Shown: positions 41,640 to 50,808, counted from the stretch's first letter. The stretch: 64,000 nt of DNA from Flavilitoribacter nigricans DSM 23189 = NBRC 102662 (GCF_002646595.1 NZ_PDUD01000025.1:238987-302986), one strand, 5' to 3'. The notes: generated by a model not told the origin, from the letters alone. Translations and numbers: made by a program.

Positions 41640-42101
41640 TTATCCTAATACGATGACTTCCAGGTCATCGCCGATCGGTTCGATACCGAACGTACAGTTC
41701 CCGCCGTCGGCGCATTCGCAGGAGTTGCCCACTTTGTGGCACCAGCAACCGCCGGCCAGGCAAACGGTATACCACTTCAGTTTACCGGGAAGGATCAACT
41801 TCAATCCGTTCTTATCAACGGCCTGCAGCCGGAAGGCTTCGGAGCGGTATTTATTTTTGGCGTCGATGCCGCGACGGACCAGGAAGAAATCAGCACCGTC
41901 CTTTTCGATGCTGAAACGTTCGATCTTACTGCCGTCCTGAAAACTCCGCTTCAGTACCTTTTCGTGGATGATAAAGCCGTTAGAGATCTTATCGAATTTA
42001 GCAATGACGGTGGGTGGAGGCGTAGCGGACTCCTGACGATCGGGGGTGAAAGAGACCAGCGCGCAGGCGGTAACGATCAAACTCAACAATACTGTTTTCA
42101 T
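41640..42101 (-). CDS. Secreted cysteine-rich hypothetical protein
   Basis: A 153-residue exported protein. A signal peptide (LLSLIVTACALVSF) is followed by a region of unknown fold, and the C-terminus is Cys-rich: CLAGGCWCHKVGNSCECADG with a further Cys at GGNCTFG, i.e. seven Cys in about 25 residues. This could form a disulfide knot or bind metal. The ATG at 42101 matches the signal peptide start. No homologue is recalled. Confidence 0.7.
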   Translation of the reverse strand: MKTVLLSLIVTACALVSFTPDRQESATPPPTVIAKFDKISNGFIIHEKVLKRSFQDGSKIERFSIEKDGADFFLVRRGIDAKNKYRSEAFRLQAVDKNGLKLILPGKLKWYTVCLAGGCWCHKVGNSCECADGGNCTFGIEPIGDDLEVIVLG

Positions 42102-42253
42102 TTTAATGGATTTTTGGTGATTAATTGGGAAGCCGTCGGTCCCGGTCAAACCGGAGACCCTTTCGGCTTTTTGGATTCGTCATAAGGACGCATATCCTCC
42201 CGGATTCCATAAAATGAATAACAGAAAATGAATTTTTTTTTAAATAGCTCCGA

Positions 42254-43702
42254 TTAAGCTTCCAGTTTTTCCCGCAGCAGTGCGTTTGTAGCCTTGGGCT
42301 CTGCCTGCCCTTTGGAGCGTTTCATGACTTCTCCCATAAAGAAACCCAGCAGCCCTTTTTTCCCGCCCCGGTAAATTTTTACCTTCTCCGGATTGGCCGC
42401 AATGACCTCCTCGACCAGTTGCGTGAGGAAATCCTCATCCTTATTCTGAATGAGTTGCATCTTTTTGGCCAGTTCCAGCGGTTCCGTTCCGGGCTGCTCG
42501 ATCAGTTCCGGCAGTAAGGTCTGATAAGCGATGGTATTGGAAACCTGCCCGTCTTCGATAAGCTGAATGAATTTACCCAGTCCGGCGATGCCGACCGGAA
42601 ACTCCGTCAGTTCGATGTTTTCCTCCTGGCAGTACGGTAGCAGTTTGTTGATGATCAGATTGGCCGCTGCTTTCGGATGGGGCGAGGCGGCGTTAAGCTG
42701 GAGGAAGTATTGCGCGGTAGACAGTTCAGCCGTGAGCAGGGTAGCGTCGTAATCCGACAGGTCGAACTCCTCCTGCAGACGCGCGTAGAGTTCCCAGGGC
42801 AGAGCCGGCTGATCTTCCCGGATCTTTTGTACGTAGCTTTCGTCCAGAATGATCGGTGGCAGGTCCGGTTCGGGAAAATAGCGATAATCGTGAGCATCCT
42901 CCTTATCCCGCAGCGGACTGGTCTCACCCGTTACCGGATCAAAGTTGAGGGTCTGCTGACTGACCCGGCCACCGGATTCGATCAGGTCGATCTGGCGTTT
43001 TACTTCAAAGGCGATGGCCCGCCGGGCGTAGCGCATGGAGTTCAGGTTCTTGATCTCGCAGCGTTCTCCCAATTGGTCCGATCCTTTGGGGCGCACCGAA
43101 ACGTTGCAGTCGCAGCGCATGGAACCTTCCTGCATGTTCCCGTCGGAAATACCGAGATACTGCACCAGCTGGCGCATGGCCGACATGTAGGCGTCCACTT
43201 CTTCGGCGGAGCGCAGGTCCGGTTCGGAGACGATCTCCAGCAGGGGGACCCCGGCGCGGTTAAGATCGATGTAGGAATAGGGATCATCGGAATCGTGCAT
43301 GGACTTACCCGCGTCCTCCTCCATATGTACGTGGTGGATGCGAACGGCTTTTTCCCGGTCATCCACCATTATTTTGAGTTGACCACCGATACAAATTGGC
43401 GAACGGTCCTGGGTGATCTGGTACCCTTTCGGCAGGTCGGCGTAGAAATAGTTCTTACGATCGAAAGCGGAATGCAGATTGATCTCGCTTTCGAGGGCCA
43501 GTCCGAGCCGTACCGCATACGCTACCTGTTTTTTATTCAGACGGGGAAGGGTGCCCGGATGCCCGAGCGAAATGGTGCTGATATGGGTATTCGGCTCACC
43601 ACCGAAACTGGCGTCATCTCCACAAAATGCCTTGCTCTGCGTGGCCAGCTGGACGTGTATTTCCAGACCGATCACCGTTTCGTACTGGTCGTAAACTGAC
43701 AT
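42254..43702 (-). CDS. gatB: Aspartyl/glutamyl-tRNA amidotransferase subunit B
   Basis: A 482-residue GatB. YETVIGLEIHVQLATQSKAF at the start, HVHMEEDAGKSMHD, SYIDLNRAGVPLLEIVSEPD and EIKNLNSMRYARRAI are diagnostic. It amidates Asp-tRNA(Asn) or Glu-tRNA(Gln) with GatA and GatC, neither of which is next to it. The C-terminal YqeY-like tail (KRSKGQAEPKATNALL) is complete. The length is typical. Confidence 0.96.
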   Translation of the reverse strand: MSVYDQYETVIGLEIHVQLATQSKAFCGDDASFGGEPNTHISTISLGHPGTLPRLNKKQVAYAVRLGLALESEINLHSAFDRKNYFYADLPKGYQITQDRSPICIGGQLKIMVDDREKAVRIHHVHMEEDAGKSMHDSDDPYSYIDLNRAGVPLLEIVSEPDLRSAEEVDAYMSAMRQLVQYLGISDGNMQEGSMRCDCNVSVRPKGSDQLGERCEIKNLNSMRYARRAIAFEVKRQIDLIESGGRVSQQTLNFDPVTGETSPLRDKEDAHDYRYFPEPDLPPIILDESYVQKIREDQPALPWELYARLQEEFDLSDYDATLLTAELSTAQYFLQLNAASPHPKAAANLIINKLLPYCQEENIELTEFPVGIAGLGKFIQLIEDGQVSNTIAYQTLLPELIEQPGTEPLELAKKMQLIQNKDEDFLTQLVEEVIAANPEKVKIYRGGKKGLLGFFMGEVMKRSKGQAEPKATNALLREKLEA

Positions 43703-43825
43703 GTTATTGTTATATGGTTGATATGGTCAAATGATGGTCATTATTGAATGGCCGTTTTGCGCTATTGTTTCATAATGGCAATAAATGGATTTAAAATTTG
43801 CAGGCTAGCGGGAAATAAATCACTT

Positions 43826-43857
43826 AGCCATCCAGCCATCCAGCCATCCAGCCATCC
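43826..43857. repeat. Octamer tandem repeat (AGCCATCC)4
   Basis: Four perfect copies of the 8-bp unit AGCCATCC in the gap between gatB and the DUF3667 gene. It is three base pairs from the end of the DUF3667 gene. A possible slipped-strand repeat. Confidence 0.8.
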
Positions 43858-43860
43858 TAC

Positions 43861-45000
43861 TCAAAACATCAACGCGCTTACCGCCAAAGTAAGGGCCAAA
43901 AATAGAGAGAAGATCATGATGTAGGCAAAATTCAGAATGTTATATTTCACAAAAGTCTTAAAAAAGCCCTGTTTGTAGACCCGCCGCATGGCGATGAAAA
44001 GATAGATGAGTATCCCGAATACTACAAAGGTGGGGACAATACCAGCTATTGCTTCGTTGTCCCAGGAGTTGGTCCAGGTCATGATCAGCAGCATAATGGA
44101 AACGATCCAGAAGGAAAAAGCGTGGTAATGGAAAGAGAAAACCAGGTGCTCCACAAAATAGCGTTTGCGCCGGATGTAGAGCAATTTCAGGATCAGGGCC
44201 AGGGCGGGCATCATCAGAATGACCATCCAGACCAGTTGCCCGAGTGCGTACTGCCCGAAATTGTCGGTATGGGTCGTTACCTTAACGACCTGCTGAAAGA
44301 CCAGCCGATCCATCTTGCCGGTAATTCCTTTGGCATCGGCCAGTTCGGCCGGTGATTTAGAGTACAGTTCCTGGGTAGAAAACCAGACCTCGGCGGAGCT
44401 GGGCCACCAGCTGTCGGCAAAAGTGAAGTAATCGACCTTTTGGGAATCCCGGGAAGTACCACCGACCTTTAGGAAGAGAGAATCAAACGCCCGGGCTACA
44501 TCCGGTTCTTCCCCGAACTCGGTAAGGATGTCTTTGCGGGCCGCCTGTAGAGAATCCAGCATCGGCTGTACGTAGGATTTACGTTTGCCGTCTTCGATCA
44601 TCTGTCCCAGACCGGTAGCGATCTGGTCGTTGATCAGAAAACCCAGCACCGCAAAATGAACAACAGTAGCTACGAAGAAAAGGCGCCCCGGAGTGGCGTA
44701 CCGTTTGTGGTGACCTTTAAAGAACTCATTGGTCAGTTTGCCCGGTATGATCAGGGCCCAGGTGGTGCGAAAGAATTTGGAATCGACGTTCAGGACGTTT
44801 TCGAGAAAATCCTGAAGCAGGTATTTCAACGGCACCCGTCCGTCCGTAAATCGCTGGCCGCAGTTGGAGCAAAATTCCCCGTAGTGCGGCAGGGGATAGT
44901 GGCAGTTAGGACAATAGCGTTGACCTTTCTGACCTTCCGACTCGAGCGTGCCGCGCCGTTTGCGAATGCGGGGAAATAGGCGGATCCGGGTGTTTTTCAT
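43861..45000 (-). CDS. DUF3667 family membrane protein with zinc ribbon
   Basis: A 379-residue protein. Near the N-terminus is a zinc ribbon (YCPNCHYPLPHYGEFCSNCGQ, CxxC twice, about 28-48), then the DUF3667 region (LLQDFLENVLNVDSKFFRTTW, KRYATPGRLFFVATVVHF), and a membrane part with several hydrophobic segments at the C-terminal half (LVWMVILMMPALALILKLLY, FWIVSIMLLIM, and so on). Unknown role; such proteins are common in Bacteroidota. The start at 45000 was chosen; an ATG at 45018 is also possible. Confidence 0.85.
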   Translation of the reverse strand: MKNTRIRLFPRIRKRRGTLESEGQKGQRYCPNCHYPLPHYGEFCSNCGQRFTDGRVPLKYLLQDFLENVLNVDSKFFRTTWALIIPGKLTNEFFKGHHKRYATPGRLFFVATVVHFAVLGFLINDQIATGLGQMIEDGKRKSYVQPMLDSLQAARKDILTEFGEEPDVARAFDSLFLKVGGTSRDSQKVDYFTFADSWWPSSAEVWFSTQELYSKSPAELADAKGITGKMDRLVFQQVVKVTTHTDNFGQYALGQLVWMVILMMPALALILKLLYIRRKRYFVEHLVFSFHYHAFSFWIVSIMLLIMTWTNSWDNEAIAGIVPTFVVFGILIYLFIAMRRVYKQGFFKTFVKYNILNFAYIMIFSLFLALTLAVSALMF

Positions 45001-45190
45001 GGCTCTAAAGATAAACAATTACCCAAAATCACACCAGAGGGAAAATGCGCCGTGAGTCGACCGAATGCCCGGCCTTAGTCGAAAAGTGTAAAAGGGTACA
45101 GCCCGCCAACCCGGCTTTCTGTCTTTCCGCCTTCACACTTTCCAACTTTCCCACCTTCAAACATTTCCAGGTTCAAACCTTCACACAGCC

Positions 45191-46372
45191 CTATTTCTTC
45201 ACCATTTTCCCATCCGTTCCGATATCAAGCGGAGTATCCGGGAAGTCACTGTTGGTGAGTTCGATCAATTTGGTGATCGCTCTTTTCTGGGAGTCAATTT
45301 TCGGTCCGTGGGTCTTCGCCTGGTAGATCGGCGTGATCTGACCTTCCAGGAATTTCCCTTCCTCATCCACTTCCAGGGTAATGATCGGGGCGATACCCGC
45401 CGCACCGGACAGGCTGAAGCGGCCGTAGGTGCAGAAGTTACCCATACTGTAAATGATGAAGCGGTCCTTATACAATTCAGCCGCCCGGGTAACATGGGGC
45501 CCGTGGCCGAATACGATATCGGCGCCGGCATCGATCACACCGTGGGAAAAAGCGTGTACATCACCGCGGTTTTCGCCGTAGAAGGTTTCCGTACGTTTGG
45601 GGACGCTCTGGTTTTTCACGCCCTCGGCGCCGCCGTGGAAGGAAACGATCACAATGTCCGTGGTCTCGGCCAGCTTGCTGACGATTTGTTTGGCGCGGCT
45701 GATGTTGCGGATATCACAGGTACCGCTGTTGGGCGCAAACGCACAAAAGCCGTATTTGATACCGTCTTTCTCAAAAATCGCGGTTTCATCCGAACCGGCC
45801 AGTCCGGCGTAGAGGATGTTGCGTTCATCGAGTAGTTCTTTGGTCCGGCGGCGTCCTTCTGGGCCGAAGTCACCCGAGTGATTATTGGCCAGGCTCAGCA
45901 GGTCGAATCCCGCATTTACAAAGTGATCCGCGTAGCTTTCCGGGGAGCGGAAGGCATAGCATTTACTTGGATCGTTGCAGCGCTTGGACATCGTTCCCTT
46001 CTCGATGATGGTACCTTCCAGGTTACCGAAGGTTACATCCGCATTAATCAGGATATCTTCCACATCGGACAGGAGATCTTTGCCGCCGTTAGCCGGCAGA
46101 TAGGACGGACTCGGGTAATTGGTACCGAGCATCATGTCCCCAACACCCACGATCTTCAGTCGCTTGGGTTCGGCCGGCGGGGGCGTGGTATCCTGCGGCG
46201 CGGGTATGGTATCGGCCGCTTGGGCCGCTACGGGAAGGACCGATGCAGTATCGGCCGTATTTTCGGTAGAAGCATCTGACCGGCAGGCCAGCCAGATAGC
46301 AGAAAAAAGAGTCAGTGTCAGAAAGAAAAAAAGACTTCCAAACCGGAAGTCTTTCATTATTAGTTTATTCAT
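45191..46372 (-). CDS. CapA-like lipoprotein (PGA capsule synthesis family)
   Basis: A 393-residue lipoprotein of the CapA/PgsA metallophosphatase-like family. LTLTLFSAIWLAC is the SPII signal. The core has VGVGDMMLGTNYP, TFGNLEGTIIEKG, LANNHSGDFGPEG, VSFHGGAEG and GHGPHVTRAAE, all family motifs. It is linked to poly-gamma-glutamate capsule synthesis, though here it is far from other capsule genes. ATGs at 46372 and 46357 are both possible. A terminator-like hairpin covers codons 2-9 of the shorter reading. Confidence 0.88.
   Translation of the reverse strand: MNKLIMKDFRFGSLFFFLTLTLFSAIWLACRSDASTENTADTASVLPVAAQAADTIPAPQDTTPPPAEPKRLKIVGVGDMMLGTNYPSPSYLPANGGKDLLSDVEDILINADVTFGNLEGTIIEKGTMSKRCNDPSKCYAFRSPESYADHFVNAGFDLLSLANNHSGDFGPEGRRRTKELLDERNILYAGLAGSDETAIFEKDGIKYGFCAFAPNSGTCDIRNISRAKQIVSKLAETTDIVIVSFHGGAEGVKNQSVPKRTETFYGENRGDVHAFSHGVIDAGADIVFGHGPHVTRAAELYKDRFIIYSMGNFCTYGRFSLSGAAGIAPIITLEVDEEGKFLEGQITPIYQAKTHGPKIDSQKRAITKLIELTNSDFPDTPLDIGTDGKMVKK
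46330..46354 (-). terminator. Terminator-like hairpin at the capA start
   Basis: On the minus strand AAAGACTTCC pairs with GGAAGTCTTT with a 5-nt loop and is followed by a T-run (TTTTTTTC). It begins directly after the second possible ATG (46357). It is inside the coding region; it could be a transcription attenuator or just coding sequence. Confidence 0.5.
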
Positions 46373-46441
46373 CAGTAAAATTCTTGATCTAATCAGAGTT
46401 ATGACCTTAAGCTTAAGCTAAGTTATTAGTGAGTGCAAAGA

Positions 46442-47422
46442 TCAGTGCAGTGACTGATTCTCAGCGGAAGCGGCTTCTACCAGCTGTTGGTATTCTTCTG
46501 GTGTCAGACCGTCCGTAACAAATTGTATAGGATCAATTTTCTGGCCTTTGTATACTACTTCGTAGTGGCAGTGAGGAGCGGTGGAAACACCGGTGCTACC
46601 CACGATACCGATCGCCTGTCCGCGCTTTACTTCATCACCTACTTTCACATCGATGCGATCCATGTGGCCGTAGAGCGTTTTGTAACCGTAGCCGTGGTCG
46701 ATCACTACGCGCTTACCGTAGCCTGAGCCGTAACCGGCCTGTACTACTTTACCATTACCCGTAGACTGGATTGGTGTTCCGCGGGGAGCAGTAAAGTCGA
46801 TACCAGCGTGCATTTTTGGAACTTTGTATACCGGGTGGATCCGGTAGCCGAAGCCGGAGAGCAGTTTCAGCTCGCGGGCCAGTTTGTCCGAACGGACCGG
46901 CTTGATAGAAGGCATGGAAGCCAACATTTCTTCTTTGCTCTTGGCGTTGTTGACGATGGTGTCCAGTGATTTGGACTGCAGGTCCATCTGTAGCTTGAGC
47001 TTGTCTACTTTTTCCTTCAGTGCGATGATGTCATCACCGGCATTGCGGAACTGACGGTAGTCTTTATATTTATCGTGACCGCCGATGCCACCTTCCCAAA
47101 CGGCCTGATCGATAGGATCCATGCCGAAAAGCATCCGGTGTGCGTAGGCGTCTCTTTCCTGAATTTTATTCAATACGTTACTGAGTACGTCGAAATTCTC
47201 GCCGGCCAATTCCAGCTCTGCCTGTAGTTGCTCAACTTCCCGCTGCAACGATTTTTCATTGGGGGATGGAAAGTAACGGTGAGCTAAAACCATGAAAACG
47301 AATCCGGTAAGGACAGCGGCACAAAAAAAGCCGAAAATCCGTAAAACGGTTACACTTAATGGTTCGACAACTTTTTCGTAGCGTAAGGTTTGCGTGTTGT
47401 AGGTAAATTTTTCTCTTCTCAT
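46442..47422 (-). CDS. M23 family metallopeptidase (MepM-like)
   Basis: A 326-residue murein endopeptidase. One N-terminal membrane helix (VLRIFGFFCAAVLTGFVFMV), a coiled-coil (about 55-150), then the LytM core: KMHAGIDFTAPRGTPI (His and Asp zinc ligands) and APHCHYEVVYKG (HxH). It cleaves peptide cross-links in the cell wall. It is 70 bp from the CapA-like gene on the same strand. Length and order are typical. Confidence 0.93.
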   Translation of the reverse strand: MRREKFTYNTQTLRYEKVVEPLSVTVLRIFGFFCAAVLTGFVFMVLAHRYFPSPNEKSLQREVEQLQAELELAGENFDVLSNVLNKIQERDAYAHRMLFGMDPIDQAVWEGGIGGHDKYKDYRQFRNAGDDIIALKEKVDKLKLQMDLQSKSLDTIVNNAKSKEEMLASMPSIKPVRSDKLARELKLLSGFGYRIHPVYKVPKMHAGIDFTAPRGTPIQSTGNGKVVQAGYGSGYGKRVVIDHGYGYKTLYGHMDRIDVKVGDEVKRGQAIGIVGSTGVSTAPHCHYEVVYKGQKIDPIQFVTDGLTPEEYQQLVEAASAENQSLH

Positions 47423-47860
47423 GAGTGTTTTTCTTAGCCAACAATTCCCAAACCGCAGCGCTTTCTCTGTAAAGGGTTATCAGAATCTAATTGAACTTAG
47501 ATTCGCTGCTGTTTTAAGGGCTTCCCAAAAATGGAACTAGTTAATTGTTCAAATGGCCAACTCAAATGTAGTTCGTGTTCCCAGATTTACAAAATTAAAT
47601 AGCATAATTTAGATCATTGTGCTATCAAAATGCTGTCAAATTCACGTTCTATCATCAAAAAGGTGTTAATATTCTTTGAACACACGTACTCTTGAAGCCA
47701 AATTTCAATTTTAACCAGCCACTTTTTTGCCAGGACGACAAAGATGGCAATTGAGGTTCATTGATTTTGTTAAAACCCTTGATTTTAACATTTAAATGAC
47801 AGTTGCCGCAGGCGTTCTTCTATTGCAAAAAACGCTACCTTCGCCGTCAAATTTGGCAAT
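47423..47860. other. Divergent intergenic gap before aroB
   Basis: A 438-bp gap between the M23 gene and aroB. GTTAAAA/TTTTAAC (47769-47775 and 47783-47789) is a small hairpin. A -7-like box TACCTTCG (47836-47843, one mismatch) lies 17 bp before the aroB ATG, without a clear -33. Nothing else was seen. Confidence 0.35.
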
Positions 47861-48940
47861 ATGGAGACCTTACCGTTACAGGATTATAATATATACGTTG
47901 GCGATTTTGATCAGCGATTATCGGATTGGCTGGCCGAAAAAGTATACAGCCGACTACTCATCATTGTGGATCAGAACACGAAAATGCACTGTTGGCCACT
48001 GCTGGAACCCGTAGTAAGTGCGTATCAACACAGCCTGATCGAGATCCCTGCCGGCGAAGACCACAAGCATCTGGAGACCTGCCAACAGATCTGGCAGACG
48101 ATGATGGAAGCCCGCGCTGACCGGCGCAGCCTTACCATCGACCTCGGTGGAGGCGTGATCGGTGATATGGGCGGTTTCTGTGCTTCTACTTTCAAACGCG
48201 GTATGGATTTCGTGCAGATGCCCACTACCTTACTGTCCCAGGTGGACGCTTCGATCGGCGGCAAACTGGGCATTGATTTTATGCAGGTCAAAAACAGTAT
48301 TGGGGTATTCCGGAACCCGCAGGCCGTCTATATCGATCCGCGCTTTTTACGTACGTTGTCCGCCCGGGAACTGCGCAGCGGTTTCGCGGAGATCATTAAA
48401 CACAGTCTGATCGCCGACCGGGAACAATGGGAAGAACTGCGGCAAATATCCGATCTGGGTAAAGTCGACTGGCCGAAACTGATCGTACCTTCACTGCGGA
48501 TCAAACAACGGATCGTAGAGATCGATCCGTTCGAAAGAGGACTGCGCAAGGCGCTGAACTTCGGTCACACCATCGGCCACGCGGTAGAAGGACACGCTTT
48601 GGAAACCGATGCACCGCTGCTGCACGGCGAGGCTATTGCCGTCGGTATGATCGCCGAAACCTATCTTTCCCACCGGCAACTGGATCTGAGTGCGGAAGCC
48701 CTCGAAACCATTACCGATTTCATTCGCCGGATCTACGAGCCGGTAGCGCTTGATCCCGCTACTTTCCCGGAATTGCTCCGCCTGATGTCCAACGACAAGA
48801 AAAACGAAAGCCAGGCCATCAATTTCAGCCTGCTGCCGGCGGCGGGTAGCGTGGAGGTCAACCGGACCGCCAGCCCGGCGGAGATCGTAGAGAGCCTGGA
48901 ATACTACAATGAGATCGTTGCCGTCGGTAACCGCATCTGA
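47861..48940 (+). CDS. aroB: 3-dehydroquinate synthase
   Basis: A 359-residue AroB. DLGGGVIGDMGGFCASTFKRG (about 95-115), PTTLLSQVDASIGGKLGID (about 122-140), and LNFGHTIGHAVE (about 229-240) carry the NAD and zinc ligands. It cyclises DAHP to 3-dehydroquinate in the shikimate pathway. It stands alone among unrelated genes. Length is typical. Confidence 0.95.
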   Translation: METLPLQDYNIYVGDFDQRLSDWLAEKVYSRLLIIVDQNTKMHCWPLLEPVVSAYQHSLIEIPAGEDHKHLETCQQIWQTMMEARADRRSLTIDLGGGVIGDMGGFCASTFKRGMDFVQMPTTLLSQVDASIGGKLGIDFMQVKNSIGVFRNPQAVYIDPRFLRTLSARELRSGFAEIIKHSLIADREQWEELRQISDLGKVDWPKLIVPSLRIKQRIVEIDPFERGLRKALNFGHTIGHAVEGHALETDAPLLHGEAIAVGMIAETYLSHRQLDLSAEALETITDFIRRIYEPVALDPATFPELLRLMSNDKKNESQAINFSLLPAAGSVEVNRTASPAEIVESLEYYNEIVAVGNRI

Positions 48941-49084
48941 CGCTTTTCCCGGGAACGAAATCGTACACTATAGAACAATCCGTCTGACAATGGATTGCCG
49001 GAAATCCGGTTGATTGTCCGCCGGCCGCTCCGAATAGGATCATCCGTCCGGCAACCAATTTCCCGGCCCGCCGTTCTATTAGTA

Positions 49085-49501
49085 ATGGAAAAGACTGATC
49101 CGAACCATACCCATCCCATTTTGCTGTTCGACGGGGTTTGCAATCTGTGTAATACCTTCGTCCAGTTCGTGATCCAACGCGATCCGGATGCGATCTTTCG
49201 ATTTGCTCCTCTGCAGTCCGCGATCGGACGGGAATTGTCCGAACGGGCCGGTCTGCCTCCGGAGGAACTGAATACGGTAGTACTCTACGATCAGGGGAAA
49301 TTCTACACCCATTCCGACGTTGCACTGCAGGTGGTACGTCGCCTGCCCGGACTTTGGTCATTGCTGTACGGTCTGGTCATTCTGCCCAAATCTCTTCGCG
49401 ATGCGACCTACAATTGGGTGGCGCGTAATCGCTACCGCTGGTTCGGGAAAAAAGCGTCCTGTATGGTACCGACACCGGACCTGAAACGTCGGTTTTTATA
49501 A
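49085..49501 (+). CDS. DCC family thiol-disulfide oxidoreductase
   Basis: A 138-residue DCC-family protein (DUF393). The motif ILLFDGVCNLCNTFVQFVIQ has the D-G-V-C-N-x-C pattern (residues 12-31), and a C-terminal FGKKASCMVPTP is typical too. The ATG at 49085 is preferred over an upstream extension to 48995. It likely has a thioredoxin-like fold and acts on thiols, with no clear membrane segment. It is 144 bp after aroB and 20 bp before the DUF3179 gene. Confidence 0.88.
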   Translation: MEKTDPNHTHPILLFDGVCNLCNTFVQFVIQRDPDAIFRFAPLQSAIGRELSERAGLPPEELNTVVLYDQGKFYTHSDVALQVVRRLPGLWSLLYGLVILPKSLRDATYNWVARNRYRWFGKKASCMVPTPDLKRRFL

Positions 49502-49521
49502 TCTTTAAGTATCGAATTTTG

Positions 49522-50604
49522 ATGAGTGGGAGAATTTTGCTGGTTGGGGTACTGATGGCTGTGGGCCTTTTTGTGCAGTGTGCGAAGGATGGGCCGGTAC
49601 CCGTTCCGCCGGAAGAACCCGATCCGGTCGATCCGCCCGAATGGCTGATCCCGGAGGATGAGATCCTGGACGGTGGCCCGGGCCGCGACGGAATTCCTGC
49701 CTTATTTTCTCCCTTTTTTATCAGCGCCGAGGAAGCCACTTATCTGGCCGATGAGGATATTGTGCTGGGGCTGAAGTTCGGCGGTGAGATCCGGGCCTAC
49801 CCGCACCTGATCCTCGACTGGCACGAGATCGTCAACGACCGCCTCGGCGAAGAGCATATCTGTATCACCTACTGTCCGTTGACGGGAACCGGGGTTGCCT
49901 GGGACCGGAAACTGAACGGGGAACTGACGGACTTCGTGATCTCCGGACTGCTCTACAACTCCAATATGATCGCCTACAACCGGGAAACGGACAGCAACTG
50001 GTCCCAAATGTTGCTGCGATGCGTAAACGGAGAACAGATCGGCGAAAGGATCAAAACCTACCAGCTCATCGAAACGACCTGGAAAACCTGGAAGACGCTG
50101 TGGCCCGAAACGAAGGTCTTGTCCCGCGCTACCGGCCACAATCAAAACTATAATACCTATCCCTACGGCAATTATCGGACGAACAACAATACCCTCATCT
50201 TCCCGGTAGACATTGAGGATAACCGATTACCCTGGAAGGAAAGAGTGCTCGGCGTGGTGAGCGGTGGCTCCGCGAAAGCTTTTCGGTTTGAGACCCTGCC
50301 GGAAACGGGCATCGGCGTGATCAACGACGGACTGCCCGGTAAAAACATCGTGGTAGCCGGTAGCCGGGAAAAGGAACTGCTGGTCGCTTTCGGCCGCAAA
50401 CTCGACGATGGCAAAAACCTGACTTTTACACCGGTACAGGATGCCCTGCCGGTGATCATGACCGATCAGGAAGGCAATCGTTGGAATATCTTTGGAGAAG
50501 CGGTATCCGGCCCCCGGCAGGGCACAAAGCTGCCGCACGTGGACGCTTTTATCGGCTACTGGGTAGCCTGGGGGGCATTTTATCCGGGACTGAAGTTTCG
50601 GTAA
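49522..50604 (+). CDS. DUF3179 domain lipoprotein
   Basis: A 360-residue lipoprotein. A signal (LLVGVLMAVGLFVQC, Cys near 20) leads to a Pro-rich linker and then the DUF3179 domain with ITYCPLTGTGVAWDR (Cys-x-Leu-Thr-Gly), ISGLLYNSNMIAYNRETDSNWSQ and RATGHNQNYNTYPYGNY. The function of DUF3179 is not known; some are linked to copper proteins or heme. It is 20 bp after the DCC gene, so the two may be co-transcribed and redox related. Confidence 0.85.
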   Translation: MSGRILLVGVLMAVGLFVQCAKDGPVPVPPEEPDPVDPPEWLIPEDEILDGGPGRDGIPALFSPFFISAEEATYLADEDIVLGLKFGGEIRAYPHLILDWHEIVNDRLGEEHICITYCPLTGTGVAWDRKLNGELTDFVISGLLYNSNMIAYNRETDSNWSQMLLRCVNGEQIGERIKTYQLIETTWKTWKTLWPETKVLSRATGHNQNYNTYPYGNYRTNNNTLIFPVDIEDNRLPWKERVLGVVSGGSAKAFRFETLPETGIGVINDGLPGKNIVVAGSREKELLVAFGRKLDDGKNLTFTPVQDALPVIMTDQEGNRWNIFGEAVSGPRQGTKLPHVDAFIGYWVAWGAFYPGLKFR

Positions 50605-50691
50605 GTTGGTAGCGGGTGCTACACACATAGAAGTGGGCAAGGGCGTCTAACCCAGGGGCTATTCGATAATCACCGGCTGATCTTCAGATAA

Positions 50692-50734
50692 GTACTCTGT
50701 AACAAAAGCATAATTCATCTCTGTTACAGAGTAC
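50692..50734. terminator. 13-bp perfect inverted repeat between convergent genes
   Basis: GTACTCTGTAACA (50692-50704) and TGTTACAGAGTAC (50722-50734) with a 17-nt loop. It separates the DUF3179 gene and rfbB. No U-run; probably a structural terminator or a repeated element. Confidence 0.5.
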
Positions 50735-50764
50735 CTAATCGACAAACCCCAACACCTTAACACT

Positions 50765-50804
50765 ACAACACTACAACACTGCAACACCGCAACACCGCAA
50801 CACG
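50765..50804. repeat. Octamer tandem repeat (RCAACACY)5
   Basis: Five units of 8 bp: two ACAACACT, two GCAACACC, and GCAACACG, ending 4 bp before the rfbB end (50809). A degenerate sixth unit lies to the left (50757-50764). A second octamer tandem (43826-43857) lies next to another stop codon. Confidence 0.75.
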
Positions 50805-50808
50805 CACT

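Noticed and set aside
42677..43699. A 340-codon open frame antisense to gatB
   Set aside because: gatB motifs leave no doubt; no motif in the antisense frame.
45045..45190. Pyrimidine-rich low-complexity stretch with TTCAAACCTTC-like words, also near 59820
   Set aside because: Looks like composition bias rather than a defined repeat; no consistent unit length.
48976..49084. Imperfect stems (CAATCC/GGATTG and others) between aroB and the DCC gene
   Set aside because: Stems are short and alternative; no terminator or attenuator pattern is clear.
43826..50804. Octamer repeats considered as a CRISPR array
   Set aside because: Units are only 8 bp without spacers and no cas gene is present; these are simple tandem repeats.
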